Part shown: positions 15,793 to 23,971 of the stretch, piece by piece
How positions within the stretch are numbered: position 1 is the stretch's first letter
How the letters are laid out: every line of letters begins with the position of its first letter
DNA from: Blautia sp.
GTDB taxonomy: Bacteria > Bacillota > Clostridia > Lachnospirales > Lachnospiraceae
Assembly (NCBI GenBank): GCA_023664455.1
Contig: JAMPFM010000001.1
Location: 322,821 to 359,665 of the forward strand
Direction of reading: 5' to 3'
DNA: 36,845 nt
Program-made: the position numbers and the translations under genes
The notes under the pieces: model-generated
The model's database searches: none
What the model was told of the DNA's origin: nothing
What the model saw: the letters and a program-made list of their open reading frames with translations, nothing else

Positions 15793-16461
15793 TTGGCAAC
15801 AGAAAATGAAAATCAGCAGTATGCTGTCATAAATAATAAGGAGCGCGCGGAAACTGTGCAGATTACGCAGGAGGGATACGACGGACTGATTAAACCCTAT
15901 GTAGAGGCGTTGGATATTATCCGGGTCCGCTTAAACAGTCTGAATGAGGAGTATCGGAGCCGCCGGCGGGAATATCCGATTCATAATATCCAGTATAGGA
16001 TTAAAAGTAAAAACAGTATCATGAAGAAATTGGAAAAACGCGGTCTGCCAGTTACGGTAGAGGTAGCGCGGGATGAATTAATTGATATCGCCGGAATCCG
16101 GGTTATCTGTTATTTTGAAAATGATATTTACGACGTCGTATCGGCGATTCGCAGACAGGCAGGGATTCTGATCATCAGGGAACGGGATTATGTCAAGAAA
16201 CCCAAAGGAAACGGCTATAAGAGTTACCATATCGTCTTAGGGGTGCCGGTTTATACCTTGGAAGAGACGCAGTATTATCCGGTAGAAGTGCAGATTAGAA
16301 CGATTTCTATGGATTTCTGGGCGAGTATGGAGCATAGAATCTGTTATAAAAACGGGCATGATGAAGAGGTGCCGGAAGAAATAAGGACTGTGTTAAAAGG
16401 CTATGCAGAAGAGTTAAAGAAAATAGAAGTCAGTATGTATGAACAGAGTAAAATCGTATAA
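15793..16461 (+). CDS. Small alarmone synthetase, RelQ/SasB type (GTP pyrophosphokinase)
   Basis: The 222-residue protein consists of a RelA/SpoT synthetase domain only, without HD hydrolase, TGS or ACT regions, so it matches the small alarmone synthetase class. Motifs include RIKSKNSIMKK (69-79), IAGIRVICYF (99-108), KPKGNGYKSYH (136-146), and EVQIRT (165-170) followed by WASMEH. It would transfer pyrophosphate from ATP to GDP or GTP to make (p)ppGpp. The start codon appears to be TTG, with GGGG a few bases upstream; no in-frame ATG fits the family N terminus. A long leader with palindromic repeats precedes it. Confidence 0.92.
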   Translation: MATENENQQYAVINNKERAETVQITQEGYDGLIKPYVEALDIIRVRLNSLNEEYRSRRREYPIHNIQYRIKSKNSIMKKLEKRGLPVTVEVARDELIDIAGIRVICYFENDIYDVVSAIRRQAGILIIRERDYVKKPKGNGYKSYHIVLGVPVYTLEETQYYPVEVQIRTISMDFWASMEHRICYKNGHDEEVPEEIRTVLKGYAEELKKIEVSMYEQSKIV

Positions 16462-16468
16462 ATGACTG

Positions 16469-16520
16469 CCGCCGGCAATCCAGGAAGCATATTTTTACAT
16501 ATTTTCCCAGAAGCCGGCGG
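16469..16520 (+). terminator. Stem-loop after the alarmone synthetase gene
   Basis: CCGCCGGC (16469-16476) and GCCGGCGG (16513-16520) form a GC-rich stem whose loop holds a further GGAA/TTCC and ATAT/ATAT pairing. Only three T bases follow, so termination efficiency is uncertain. It separates this gene from pyrI on the other strand. Confidence 0.5.
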
Positions 16521-16547
16521 TTTCATGATTTATTCAAGATTTATCTT

Positions 16548-16589
16548 TGACAGGTGGTTATCCTACCATGACAGGTGGTTATCCTACCA
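16548..16589. repeat. Exact 21-bp tandem duplication at the pyrI stop codon
   Basis: TGACAGGTGGTTATCCTACCA occurs at 16548-16568 and again directly at 16569-16589. On the minus strand the pyrI stop codon and the preceding Trp codon lie in the second copy, so the duplicate repeats the end of the gene in its 3' flank. Confidence 0.95.
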
Positions 16590-17015
16590 TCTCTCACTGT
16601 ATTTTTCTTCACAGTATTTGCAGCGATAGATTTCCTCTTTTTCATCGGCAAGCAGGAAGATATGGGGAAGTTCCTGTTCGATGGAAGTGATACACCGGGG
16701 ATTTTTACATTTGATGATATTTTTGATTTCCTTTGGCAGTACCAATTCTTTTTTGTCTACTAACTGCCCATCCTTAATGACATTGACTGTAATATTGTGG
16801 TCTATGAATGCAAGAACGTCCAGATTCAGGGTGTCGATATCACATTCCACTTTCAGGATATCCTTTTTTCCCATCTTTGCGCTGCGCGCATTTTTGATAA
16901 TCGCCACCATGCAGTCTAATTTGTCCAACTGTAGATGATGGTATATTGATAAACTTTTTCCCGCTTCGATATGGTCTAACACGAAGCCTTCTTCAATTTT
17001 TCCTACGTTTAACAT
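16584..17015 (-). CDS. pyrI: Aspartate carbamoyltransferase regulatory subunit
   Basis: The 143-residue PyrI binds nucleotide effectors and tethers catalytic trimers through a zinc domain. The nucleotide-binding part is N-terminal, including GKIEEGFVLDHIEAGKSL. The C-terminal zinc ligands are C103 and C108 (CKNPRC) with C132 and C135 (CKYC). It follows pyrB by about 80 bases on the same strand, the usual order. AAAGGGG lies 13 bases before its ATG, a long spacing. Having a PyrI implies a B-type allosteric enzyme rather than the unregulated B. subtilis form. Confidence 0.95.
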   Translation of the reverse strand: MLNVGKIEEGFVLDHIEAGKSLSIYHHLQLDKLDCMVAIIKNARSAKMGKKDILKVECDIDTLNLDVLAFIDHNITVNVIKDGQLVDKKELVLPKEIKNIIKCKNPRCITSIEQELPHIFLLADEKEEIYRCKYCEEKYSERW

Positions 17016-17095
17016 GATAGAACTATGCCCCTTTCTTAATCTGCTATTTCTATAGAAATTGTGCGTTGGATTGTATATTCTATTTATCGGGTCTC

Positions 17096-18010
17096 TTACA
17101 CCTGTATTTCCAAAAGCGTCAAAATCAACGCCATCCTGACATAAACGCCAAACTGCACCTGTTCAAAATAGACCGCCCTTTTATCATCATCCACTTCCAC
17201 AGATATCTCATTGACACGCGGGAGGGGGTGTAGGACGAGCATATCCTCTTTGGCAAGTGTCATTTTGGCTTTGTCCAGAATATAGAAATCCTTCAGGCGG
17301 ACATAGTCTTCTTCGTTGAAGAAACGCTCTCTTTGGACACGGGTGACATAGAGCAGATCCAGATTGGGCATACATTCTTCCAGCCGGATGACTTCTTCAT
17401 AGGATATCTTCTTATCCTGCAGCATATCCGTGATATAATCGGGAACCCGCAGTTCCGGCGGTGAGATGAAAATAAAATGGATATCCTGATAGCGCGCCAG
17501 TGCATTAATCAGGGAATGGACAGTTCTGCCGAATTTTAAGTCGCCGCAGAGACCGATGGTAAAATTGCCAAGACGCCCTTTTAAGGTGCGGATGGTCAGT
17601 AAGTCGGTCAGCGTCTGGGTCGGATGCTGATGCCCGCCGTCGCCGGCGTTAATCACCGGAATCCTGGATTTGCTGGCTGCGACCATAGGCGCGCCTTCTT
17701 TCGGGTGGCGCATGGCGCAGATATCTGCGAAACAGGATATTACCCGGATGGTATCGGAAACGCTCTCGCCTTTTGCGGCGGAAGAGGAGCCGGCGTCGGA
17801 AAACCCCAGCACTTGCCCGCCCAGGCTTAACATCGCGGATTCAAAGCTGAGTCTCGTCCGGGTGCTGGGTTCATAGAAACAGGTCGCAAGTTTTTTCCCC
17901 TCACATGCGTGGGCATATTTCTCAGGATGCTTCCTGATATCATCTGCCAGCTCAAAAAGGGAATCCAGTTCCTCCACGGTAAAATCAAGCGGATTCATTA
18001 AATGTCTCAT
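17096..18010 (-). CDS. pyrB: Aspartate carbamoyltransferase catalytic subunit
   Basis: The 304-residue enzyme joins carbamoyl phosphate and aspartate in the second step of pyrimidine synthesis. Visible active-site motifs are STRTR (49-53) in the carbamoyl phosphate loop, SSSAAKGES (75-83), HPTQT (129-133) and HPLPRV near residue 260. The length is typical. GGAAGGAG precedes the ATG. The nitroreductase gene upstream ends in a strong terminator only about 30 bases before this ATG, which leaves little space for an independent promoter and raises the possibility of attenuation. Confidence 0.96.
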   Translation of the reverse strand: MRHLMNPLDFTVEELDSLFELADDIRKHPEKYAHACEGKKLATCFYEPSTRTRLSFESAMLSLGGQVLGFSDAGSSSAAKGESVSDTIRVISCFADICAMRHPKEGAPMVAASKSRIPVINAGDGGHQHPTQTLTDLLTIRTLKGRLGNFTIGLCGDLKFGRTVHSLINALARYQDIHFIFISPPELRVPDYITDMLQDKKISYEEVIRLEECMPNLDLLYVTRVQRERFFNEEDYVRLKDFYILDKAKMTLAKEDMLVLHPLPRVNEISVEVDDDKRAVYFEQVQFGVYVRMALILTLLEIQV

Positions 18011-18041
18011 TTACGTTTTCTCCTTCCAATCATGATTCAAA

Positions 18042-18072
18042 AAAATAGAAGAGAGGGTATCTCTTCTATTTT
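18042..18072 (-). terminator. Intrinsic terminator between the nitroreductase gene and pyrB
   Basis: AAAATAGAAGAGA (18042-18054) and TCTCTTCTATTTT (18060-18072) are a perfect 13-bp inverted repeat with a 5-base loop. On the minus strand the hairpin is followed by seven T bases. It lies 4 bases after the nitroreductase stop and about 30 bases before the pyrB start. Confidence 0.85.
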
Positions 18073-18076
18073 GGGA

Positions 18077-18619
18077 TTATGAAATAAAAGATAATAAATC
18101 ATCTGTGGATTTTCTCTTAGGCATGGACGGGGTCTCATCAGGATAGCCAATGGGAATCAGCGCAACCAATTCCATATCTTCAGGCAGCTCTAGAAAAGAC
18201 TCGATTTTATCCTGGTCAAAAATACCCATAATAACGGAACCGATGCCTTTTTCATAAGCGGCGAGACAGAAAGTCTGGGATGCAACGCCTGCATCGAACA
18301 TCTGCCAGGTATCTTTACGGGGGGTAGTAAAAGAGCCGTCTCTTTCATAACCGCATCTGTTCTTAACGACAGCGACAGCGATTAACATAGGCGCATTCTG
18401 AATGATGTTTCCATTATTGGGAAAAGAAGTTGTGCCCTCTTGGGCAATTTTATCTTTCAATCCGCCCTCTACGGCAATATAACGGACGATTTGCGTATTC
18501 TTCCAACTGGGCGCATAAGAAGCCGTTTTTACAATATCGGCTAATAGCTCATGGTCAATGGAATCTGGTTTAAATTTACGGATACTTCTGCGTCCTGCGA
18601 TGCATTCTTGTGCTGTCAT
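18077..18619 (-). CDS. Nitroreductase family FMN-dependent oxidoreductase
   Basis: The 180-residue protein has the nitroreductase fold signatures: an N-terminal RRSIRKFKPD (FMN phosphate contact), APSWKNTQ, and a C-terminal GIGSVIMGIF followed by LIPIGYPDE. Family members reduce nitro compounds, quinones or flavins with NAD(P)H; the natural substrate cannot be told from sequence. AAAGGAGGT sits directly before the ATG, with a good promoter upstream. It is probably monocistronic, because a terminator follows, although readthrough into pyrB is possible. Confidence 0.9.
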   Translation of the reverse strand: MTAQECIAGRRSIRKFKPDSIDHELLADIVKTASYAPSWKNTQIVRYIAVEGGLKDKIAQEGTTSFPNNGNIIQNAPMLIAVAVVKNRCGYERDGSFTTPRKDTWQMFDAGVASQTFCLAAYEKGIGSVIMGIFDQDKIESFLELPEDMELVALIPIGYPDETPSMPKRKSTDDLLSFIS

Positions 18620-18688
18620 AAGATACCTCCTTTAGATTGTGCATGACTGCGATTACGATGTGTTTCCCAAGATTAGGATATTTTGTAT

Positions 18689-18717
18689 ATCATACCATAA
18701 AGAAACAGGCGTTGCAA
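18689..18717 (-). promoter_or_regulatory. Sigma-A promoter of the nitroreductase gene
   Basis: On the minus strand, TTGCAA (18717-18712), 17 bases, TATGAT (18694-18689). It is divergent from the promoter at 18740-18768, with about 20 bases between the two -35 boxes. Confidence 0.8.
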
Positions 18718-18739
18718 CGCAAAATTTTCCAACAGAAAG

Positions 18740-18768
18740 TTGTGGAATGTCTGCAAATATGCTATATT
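18740..18768 (+). promoter_or_regulatory. Sigma-A promoter of the PH-domain gene
   Basis: TTGTGG (18740-18745), 17 bases, TATATT (18763-18768). The predicted start is near 18775, about 75 bases before the chosen ATG. Confidence 0.7.
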
Positions 18769-18791
18769 AATACAAGAGTATATTTTTAGGG

Positions 18792-18830
18792 AAAACGGAT
18801 GGCGTTATACGGATGAGGGAAGTCCGTTTT
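18792..18830 (+). promoter_or_regulatory. Hairpin in the leader of the PH-domain gene
   Basis: AAAACGGA (18792-18799) pairs exactly with TCCGTTTT (18823-18830) around a 23-base loop containing a second ACGGATG. The ribosome binding site lies a few bases downstream. It could be a weak attenuator or stabilising hairpin; nothing identifies a ligand. Confidence 0.45.
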
Positions 18831-18849
18831 GTCGGAAAGGAATGTTGTT

Positions 18850-19218
18850 ATGGCATATGAGGAAAGAAAAAGGTGGTTGTTTTTAGGACTGCCATTTACG
18901 TTTACGAAGTATACGATAGGGGAAGAGGTGATTACGGTCAACAGCGGTCTGCTGAATACCCGTGAGAACGACTGCTATATGTATAAGGTACAGGATGTGG
19001 AGCTGGAAACAAGCCTTGCAGAACGTATGTTCGGACTTGGTACGATTGTCTGCTATACCGGCGATACCACCCATCCGAAACTTTTGATAGAGCATGTTAA
19101 AAATGCAAAAGAATTAAAAGATTATATTTTAAAAGAGTCAGAAGAGGCGAGACGGAAACGCCGTACCTTAAATACGCTGGATATCGGGTCCGCAATGTTG
19201 GACGATATAGACGATTAG
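18850..19218 (+). CDS. Bacterial PH-domain (bPH2/DUF304-like) protein
   Basis: From the ATG at 18850 this is a 122-residue soluble protein with a bacterial pleckstrin-homology-like pattern: FTFTKYTIGEEVITVNSGLL, then YKVQDVELETSLAERMFGLGTIVCYT, and HVKNAKELKDYI near the end. A charged tail, EEARRKRR, follows. The frame continues upstream to a TTG at 18829, but AAAGGA at 18836-18841 is well spaced for 18850. No membrane helix is visible, unlike many bPH2 proteins. The role is unknown. Confidence 0.8.
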   Translation: MAYEERKRWLFLGLPFTFTKYTIGEEVITVNSGLLNTRENDCYMYKVQDVELETSLAERMFGLGTIVCYTGDTTHPKLLIEHVKNAKELKDYILKESEEARRKRRTLNTLDIGSAMLDDIDD

Positions 19219-19239
19219 TCTCTGGGGACGATATCTGCT

Positions 19240-19650
19240 TCATTTTCGGGTGCGTGCTTCACTTTCCAAAAAGAGCCGTTCAAATAAAAGACCAGACAGG
19301 AACCAGCAGGGTGTATAGTCCAGCCGGATTACTTTGCCGAGATTCCATCTGGAACGTTCATAATCCCAGGGACACACCCCTTTTTTGCGCAGCAGCGTCC
19401 CGGTGATAAATTCGCCGGTAAAAATCATGCCGGTGTAGACCAGACCGCGGAATATGAAGTTTCTGTTTTTTAATAGGCGGCTGACGGGGGCGAGGAAGGC
19501 TGCCATTCCATAGATGGGAAACATCCATATGGAAGTTATGCCGGATAGTTTGAAGTCTCTTTTCCGGAAAGACTGGAACGCCGTAAAAATGATTTCCAGA
19601 CACCAGCCGAGCAGTCCGCAATGAAGGAAATTGTGAATAAAATTTTTCAT
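19240..19650 (-). CDS. Small membrane protein of the putative ABC-transporter permease family (CmpB-like)
   Basis: From the ATG at 19650 the product is about 136 residues with several hydrophobic helices. Conserved-looking segments are HCGLLGWCLEIIFTAF, GITSIWMFPIYGM, and, towards the end, a CPWDYERSRWNLGKVIRLDY stretch and PCWFLSGLLFE. This pattern matches a family annotated as a putative ABC-transporter permease, although no ATPase gene is adjacent and the function is not established. The frame continues to an ATG at 19686 without a ribosome binding site. It diverges from folC, with about 67 bases between the two starts. Confidence 0.75.
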   Translation of the reverse strand: MKNFIHNFLHCGLLGWCLEIIFTAFQSFRKRDFKLSGITSIWMFPIYGMAAFLAPVSRLLKNRNFIFRGLVYTGMIFTGEFITGTLLRKKGVCPWDYERSRWNLGKVIRLDYTPCWFLSGLLFERLFLESEARTRK

Positions 19651-19717
19651 GATAACAGTATCCCCGGAAATGATGAAATTATACATGCAGGATAAGGGGA
19701 TTGTTGAGGAGGCGCGG

Positions 19718-21049
19718 ATGAATTACCGGGAGGCAATGGAATATGTAGAATCCCTGCAGCAATACGGCGTTGTGCCGGGGCTTGAAACGATGCGGCATTT
19801 ATGCGCCTTATTGGGGAATCCGCAGGATAAGCTGCAATTTATCCATATTGCCGGAACCAATGGGAAAGGTTCTGTACTCGCGTATCTTTCTACGATTTTA
19901 CAGACGGCGGGATACCGGGTGGGCAGGTACATTTCCCCGACTATCTTAGATTACAGGGAACGGTTTCAGATAGACGCAAAACCGATTACAAAACAGGGAT
20001 TTTGCAAATATTTAGAACAGGTGCAGGAAGCATCGAGGCAAATGGTAGAAAAGGGAATGCCCCATCCGACGCCTTTTGAAACAGAAACGGCAGTAGCATT
20101 TCTTTATTTTCTGGATAAAAAATGTGATGTCGTCGTATTGGAAACCGGGCTCGGCGGCCGCCTGGATGCGACGAATATCATCCGAAACACTGTCTGCGCG
20201 GTGCTTACGTCCATCAGTATGGACCATATGGCGCTGCTTGGCGGTTCCCTTGAAGAAATAGCGGCGCAGAAAGCAGGGATTATCAAAGATGGCTGTCTGG
20301 TAGTATCCGCCCCGCAGAAAGAGGAAGCATATTCTGTTATCGCAGAAGAGGCGAGGGAGCATCACTGTGATTTGTTTACGGTGGATGCTGGCGCAGTCAG
20401 CCAGATAAAATACGGGTTGAAGAAACAACGGTTTAGCTATCAGCAGGATAAAAATATGGAAATCGCCTTAGCCGGGCAGTATCAAATCGATAATGCCGTT
20501 TTGGCGCTGGAAGTCATTCATAGGTTAAGGGAGCGGGGCTTTGCAGTATCTGGGGAGCAGCTAAGAAGCGGACTTGTGCAGACCGTCTGGCTAGGGCGTT
20601 TCAGCATCATTGGAAAATCGCCGCTTTTTGTCATAGACGGCGCGCACAATGAAGATGCGGCGAAGAAACTCGCCCAGTCCATAAGGTTTTATTTTACAAA
20701 TAGAAGAATCATCTATATAATGGGAGTATTGAAAGATAAAGAATATGAGCAGATTCTTATACAGACCCATGCCTTGGCGGAGCATATTATCACGGTGACG
20801 CCGCCCCATAATGCCAGGGCGCTTAGCGGATATGAGCTGGCGCAGACGGCAGGGAAATACCATCCCAGCGTCACAGTGGCGGACAGTCTGCAAGAGGCGG
20901 TAGAACTCGCCTATCTGCTTGCGGGCAGGGATAAGGGCGCAGTCGTCATCGCCTTTGGTACGCTGACGATTCTGGGAGAGCTGATTCATATTGTAGAACA
21001 TAGAGACACAATCAGGAGAGATTCTCATGGTAAATCAGAAGAAGATTGA
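19718..21049 (+). CDS. folC: Bifunctional dihydrofolate synthase/folylpolyglutamate synthase
   Basis: The protein is 443 residues from the ATG at 19718, which has GGAGG just upstream; the frame is open to 19649, but family members begin at [10 protein letters not shown]. The ATP-binding loop is [15 protein letters not shown] (44-58), followed by [13 protein letters not shown], an [19 protein letters not shown] segment and [11 protein letters not shown] in the C-terminal ligase domain. It adds glutamate to dihydropteroate and then extends polyglutamate tails. It starts a run of folate genes and overlaps folE by 23 bases. Confidence 0.93.
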   Translation: MNYREAMEYVESLQQYGVVPGLETMRHLCALLGNPQDKLQFIHIAGTNGKGSVLAYLSTILQTAGYRVGRYISPTILDYRERFQIDAKPITKQGFCKYLEQVQEASRQMVEKGMPHPTPFETETAVAFLYFLDKKCDVVVLETGLGGRLDATNIIRNTVCAVLTSISMDHMALLGGSLEEIAAQKAGIIKDGCLVVSAPQKEEAYSVIAEEAREHHCDLFTVDAGAVSQIKYGLKKQRFSYQQDKNMEIALAGQYQIDNAVLALEVIHRLRERGFAVSGEQLRSGLVQTVWLGRFSIIGKSPLFVIDGAHNEDAAKKLAQSIRFYFTNRRIIYIMGVLKDKEYEQILIQTHALAEHIITVTPPHNARALSGYELAQTAGKYHPSVTVADSLQEAVELAYLLAGRDKGAVVIAFGTLTILGELIHIVEHRDTIRRDSHGKSEED

Positions 21050-21644
21050 GGAAGCAGTCAGGCTGTTTCTGGAAGGCATCGGGGAAGATACGGACAGAGA
21101 GGGTCTTATGGAAACTCCCGACAGGATTGCCCGTATGTGCACGGAGCTTTTTGCCGGGATGGACGATACGGCGGCAGTACATTTATCAAAAACATTTTCG
21201 GTAACGAATAACGATATAGTAGTGGAAAAAGATATTCTGTTTTATTCGATTTGCGAACATCATTTCCTGCCTTTTTATGGCAGGGCACATATCGCTTATG
21301 TGCCGGATGGAAAGGTGGTGGGATTGAGCAAGCTGGCGAGAACCGTAGAGGTCTTTGCCAGAAGACCGCAGATTCAGGAGCAGATGACGGCGCAGATTGC
21401 AGATGCAGTCATGGAGTATTTAGAGCCAGGAGGCGTTATGGTCATGGTGGAAGCGGAGCATATGTGTATGACGATGCGCGGGATTAAGAAACCGGGAAGC
21501 CAGACGGTGACGATAGCGAGAAGAGGCTGTTTTGAAGACAATCTACAGCTGCAAAATGACTTTTTTTACATCATCGGTAAAGATACCGGAAAAAAATATA
21601 ATGAAATGGAGGATTCGTATGAAAATAGGAACAAAGGAATTTAA
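21027..21644 (+). CDS. folE: GTP cyclohydrolase I
   Basis: The 205-residue enzyme opens and rearranges GTP to 7,8-dihydroneopterin triphosphate, the first step of folate synthesis. Zinc ligands are C76 and H79 in SICEHHF and C147 in HMCMTMRG. The [12 protein letters not shown] and [17 protein letters not shown] segments are typical. The protein carries about 20 extra C-terminal residues (from roughly 183) compared with the usual end near NDFF; their codons overlap the folP ribosome binding site and start. AGGAGA lies before its own ATG, inside folC. Confidence 0.96.
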   Translation: MVNQKKIEEAVRLFLEGIGEDTDREGLMETPDRIARMCTELFAGMDDTAAVHLSKTFSVTNNDIVVEKDILFYSICEHHFLPFYGRAHIAYVPDGKVVGLSKLARTVEVFARRPQIQEQMTAQIADAVMEYLEPGGVMVMVEAEHMCMTMRGIKKPGSQTVTIARRGCFEDNLQLQNDFFYIIGKDTGKKYNEMEDSYENRNKGI

Positions 21645-22428
21645 AACAAAAGGACACACTTACATCATGGGCATCTTGAATGTTACTCCGGATTCTTTTT
21701 CAGACGGAGGTAAGTTTCAGCAGATGGATGCAGCTCTTTTCCATGTGGAAGAGATGATGAAGGACGGCATGGACGTCGTGGATATCGGTGGGGAATCCAC
21801 GAGACCGGGAAGCAGCGCCGTATCAGAAGAAGAGGAAATAAGCAGGGTTGTACCTGTGATAGAGCAGGTGAAAGCGAGATTTGATATTCCGATATCGTTA
21901 GATACCTATAAAAGCGGGGTTGCCAAAGCGGGGATTGCGGCTGGCGTGGATATGATTAATGATATCATGGGCTTAAAATATGATGAAAATATGGCAAAGG
22001 TTATCGCAGAAGCGGGAATCCCCTGCTGTCTGGCGCATAACCGGAAAGAGCCGGATTATAAAGATTTCATGCAGGATATTCTGGAAGATTTGGCAGGAAC
22101 GGTCAGCATCGCGCAGAAGGCGGGAATAGCAAATGAGAAGATTATCTTAGACCCAGGCGTAGGATTCGGAAAGAGCCATAAAAATGATTTGGAAGCCATT
22201 GAAAGACTGGAAGTCATGCATAGCTTCGGATATCCGGTATTGCTTGGCGCAAGCAGAAAGTCTGTAATCGGGGAAACCCTTGATTTGCCAGTAGAAGAGC
22301 GGTTGGAAGGAACGTTGGTTACAACGGTCTTTGCTGCCATGCGGGAAGCGATGTTTGTGCGTGTGCATGATGTGAAAGCAAATGCAAGGGCTGTCAAAAT
22401 GACGGAGGCGCTTTTGTATCTCCGCTAA
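21619..22428 (+). CDS. folP: Dihydropteroate synthase
   Basis: From the ATG at 21619 this is 269 residues. It joins p-aminobenzoate to the pterin pyrophosphate and is the sulfonamide target. Motifs are [11 protein letters not shown] (21-31), GGESTRPGS (58-66), [28 protein letters not shown] and GASRKSVIG. The frame is open upstream to 21532, but TGGAGG at 21607-21612 and the family N terminus favour 21619. It overlaps the end of folE by 26 bases, indicating tight translational coupling. Confidence 0.96.
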   Translation: MKIGTKEFKTKGHTYIMGILNVTPDSFSDGGKFQQMDAALFHVEEMMKDGMDVVDIGGESTRPGSSAVSEEEEISRVVPVIEQVKARFDIPISLDTYKSGVAKAGIAAGVDMINDIMGLKYDENMAKVIAEAGIPCCLAHNRKEPDYKDFMQDILEDLAGTVSIAQKAGIANEKIILDPGVGFGKSHKNDLEAIERLEVMHSFGYPVLLGASRKSVIGETLDLPVEERLEGTLVTTVFAAMREAMFVRVHDVKANARAVKMTEALLYLR

Positions 22429-22457
22429 AAAAGAGAGTAAGGGAGTATAAATAGCCA

Positions 22458-23312
22458 ATGGATGAGATTATTATTGAAAATCTGCAGGTATATGCCTATC
22501 ATGGAGTATATCAGGAAGAGAATGAAACAGGACAGAATTTTTATGTCAATGCAGTGTTATATATGGATACCAGGAAAGCGGGACAGGAAGATAAGCTGGG
22601 GCTGACGACAAGCTATGGGGAAGTGTGCAATTTTATCCATACATATATCGGTAAAACGGTCTTTAAACTGATAGAGACCGTGGCAGAAAAAACGGCGGAG
22701 GCAGTTTTAACGGAATTTCCCCTTGTGGAAGGAATTACCTTGGAAATCAGGAAACCGGAAGCGCCTATCGGACTAGACGTCCAGTCGGTATCCGTGCGGA
22801 TTACCCGCAGATGGCATATGGTATGTCTTGCCACAGGTTCCAATGTGGGAGATAAACAGAAATATATCCGGGATGGAATCAAGGCCATCGAGCAGGATGA
22901 AAGATGCCGTCTGGTAAGGACTTCCGAGCTGGTACGCACCACTGCTTACGGCGAAGTGGAACAGGACGAGTTTTTAAACGGTGCGCTTGTTGTGAAGACT
23001 TTATATACGCCGGAAGAGCTTCTGGAGAAACTGCACGAAATCGAGCAGGCGGCGGGCAGGGAACGGAAACTGCACTGGGGACCGAGAACGCTGGACTTGG
23101 ATATTATCTTTTATGATGATTTGGTTCTGAATACGGACACCCTGCAGATTCCGCATATCGATATGCAGAACAGGGATTTTGTGTTGGAGCCGCTTTCCCA
23201 GATTGTGCCCTATGTGGTGCATCCGGTGTTTGGTAAGACGGTAGTGCAGCTCTATGAGGAAGTGCAGAAGTCGGGAGAAAAACATGTCATCGATTCAGAA
23301 TATATCCATTAG
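22458..23312 (+). CDS. folBK: Fused dihydroneopterin aldolase/HPPK
   Basis: The 284-residue fusion has FolB (about 1-118), with YAYHGVYQEENETGQNFYV and KPEAPIGLD, and FolK (about 121-284), with CLATGSNVGDKQKYI, EQDEFLNGALVV, WGPRTLDLDI and the QNRDFVLEPL segment. FolB cleaves dihydroneopterin to 6-hydroxymethyl dihydropterin; FolK pyrophosphorylates it for FolP. Fusions of these two are common in Clostridia. GGGAG is 12 bases before the ATG. The 3' end overlaps the next gene by 29 bases. Confidence 0.95.
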   Translation: MDEIIIENLQVYAYHGVYQEENETGQNFYVNAVLYMDTRKAGQEDKLGLTTSYGEVCNFIHTYIGKTVFKLIETVAEKTAEAVLTEFPLVEGITLEIRKPEAPIGLDVQSVSVRITRRWHMVCLATGSNVGDKQKYIRDGIKAIEQDERCRLVRTSELVRTTAYGEVEQDEFLNGALVVKTLYTPEELLEKLHEIEQAAGRERKLHWGPRTLDLDIIFYDDLVLNTDTLQIPHIDMQNRDFVLEPLSQIVPYVVHPVFGKTVVQLYEEVQKSGEKHVIDSEYIH

Positions 23313-23904
23313 ACCTCTGCGGATAGATGAGGCAAAAGCAGTTTATCTCGAACATGCGCATCGGGACTTTCCCGCAGGCGAGCTGAAACCGTTTTCCATG
23401 ATAGAGATGCTGTGGAAGCAGGGATGTTACCGCGCCTATGGATTTTATGAGGATATGGAAGGTGAGGATGGCGGGGTAAAAAAGGAAAAACAGAAGCTAC
23501 GCGCCTATGCCTTTATCATGGCGGATAGCGCTGCCAACATGCTGCTGCTGGATTATTTTGCAGTCTGTGGAAAAGCAAGGGGAAAAGGTTTTGGCACGGC
23601 TGCGCTTGGGCTGTTAAAAGAGGAATGCATGGAGTGGGACGGCATTATCTTTGAAGTGGAGGACGATGAAGAGGACTGCACGGAAGAGGAAAGACAAATC
23701 CGAAAGAAGCGGATTGCTTTCTATGAGCGAAACGGCGTTGTCATGACCGATGTAAGAAGTTATGTCTTCGGCGTGGCGTATAAGCTGATGGTGTTGTGTC
23801 TTGGCAGTGAAAGAGCAGGGAAAAGGTTAGGAGAAAAACTGGCTTCCGTCTATCGCCGGATGCTGCCGGAAGCAATTTTTGAGAAGGAATTTAGACTGCG
23901 TTAA
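23284..23904 (+). CDS. GNAT family N-acetyltransferase
   Basis: From the ATG at 23284 the product is 206 residues with an acyl-CoA-binding motif A, KARGKGFGTAALGLLKEEC, after a YFAVCGKARG strand. An acidic insert (EVEDDEEDCTEEE) follows, then RIAFYERNGVV, typical of the GNAT C-terminal half. The start overlaps folBK by 29 bases and has GGGAG nearby. The acceptor substrate is unknown. Its place at the end of the folate operon suggests co-expression rather than a folate role. A strong terminator follows. Confidence 0.85.
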   Translation: MSSIQNISIRPLRIDEAKAVYLEHAHRDFPAGELKPFSMIEMLWKQGCYRAYGFYEDMEGEDGGVKKEKQKLRAYAFIMADSAANMLLLDYFAVCGKARGKGFGTAALGLLKEECMEWDGIIFEVEDDEEDCTEEERQIRKKRIAFYERNGVVMTDVRSYVFGVAYKLMVLCLGSERAGKRLGEKLASVYRRMLPEAIFEKEFRLR

Positions 23905-23909
23905 ACAGT

Positions 23910-23960
23910 AAAAAGGAGCTGCACTGCTTCACAGACAGGAAAGCAATGCAGCTCCTTTTT
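23910..23960. terminator. Strong bidirectional terminator after the folate operon
   Basis: AAAAAGGAGCTGCA (23910-23923) pairs with TGCAGCTCCTTTTT (23947-23960); after one C-A mismatch, TGCTT pairs with AAGCA. A T run on plus and the corresponding T run on minus serve the converging GNAT and DUF5050 genes. Confidence 0.9.
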
Positions 23961-23971
23961 ATATTGATTTC

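Noticed and set aside
19651-19717. Tetrahydrofolate riboswitch ahead of the folate operon
   Set aside because: Only 67 bases separate the divergent starts and no matching structure is visible.
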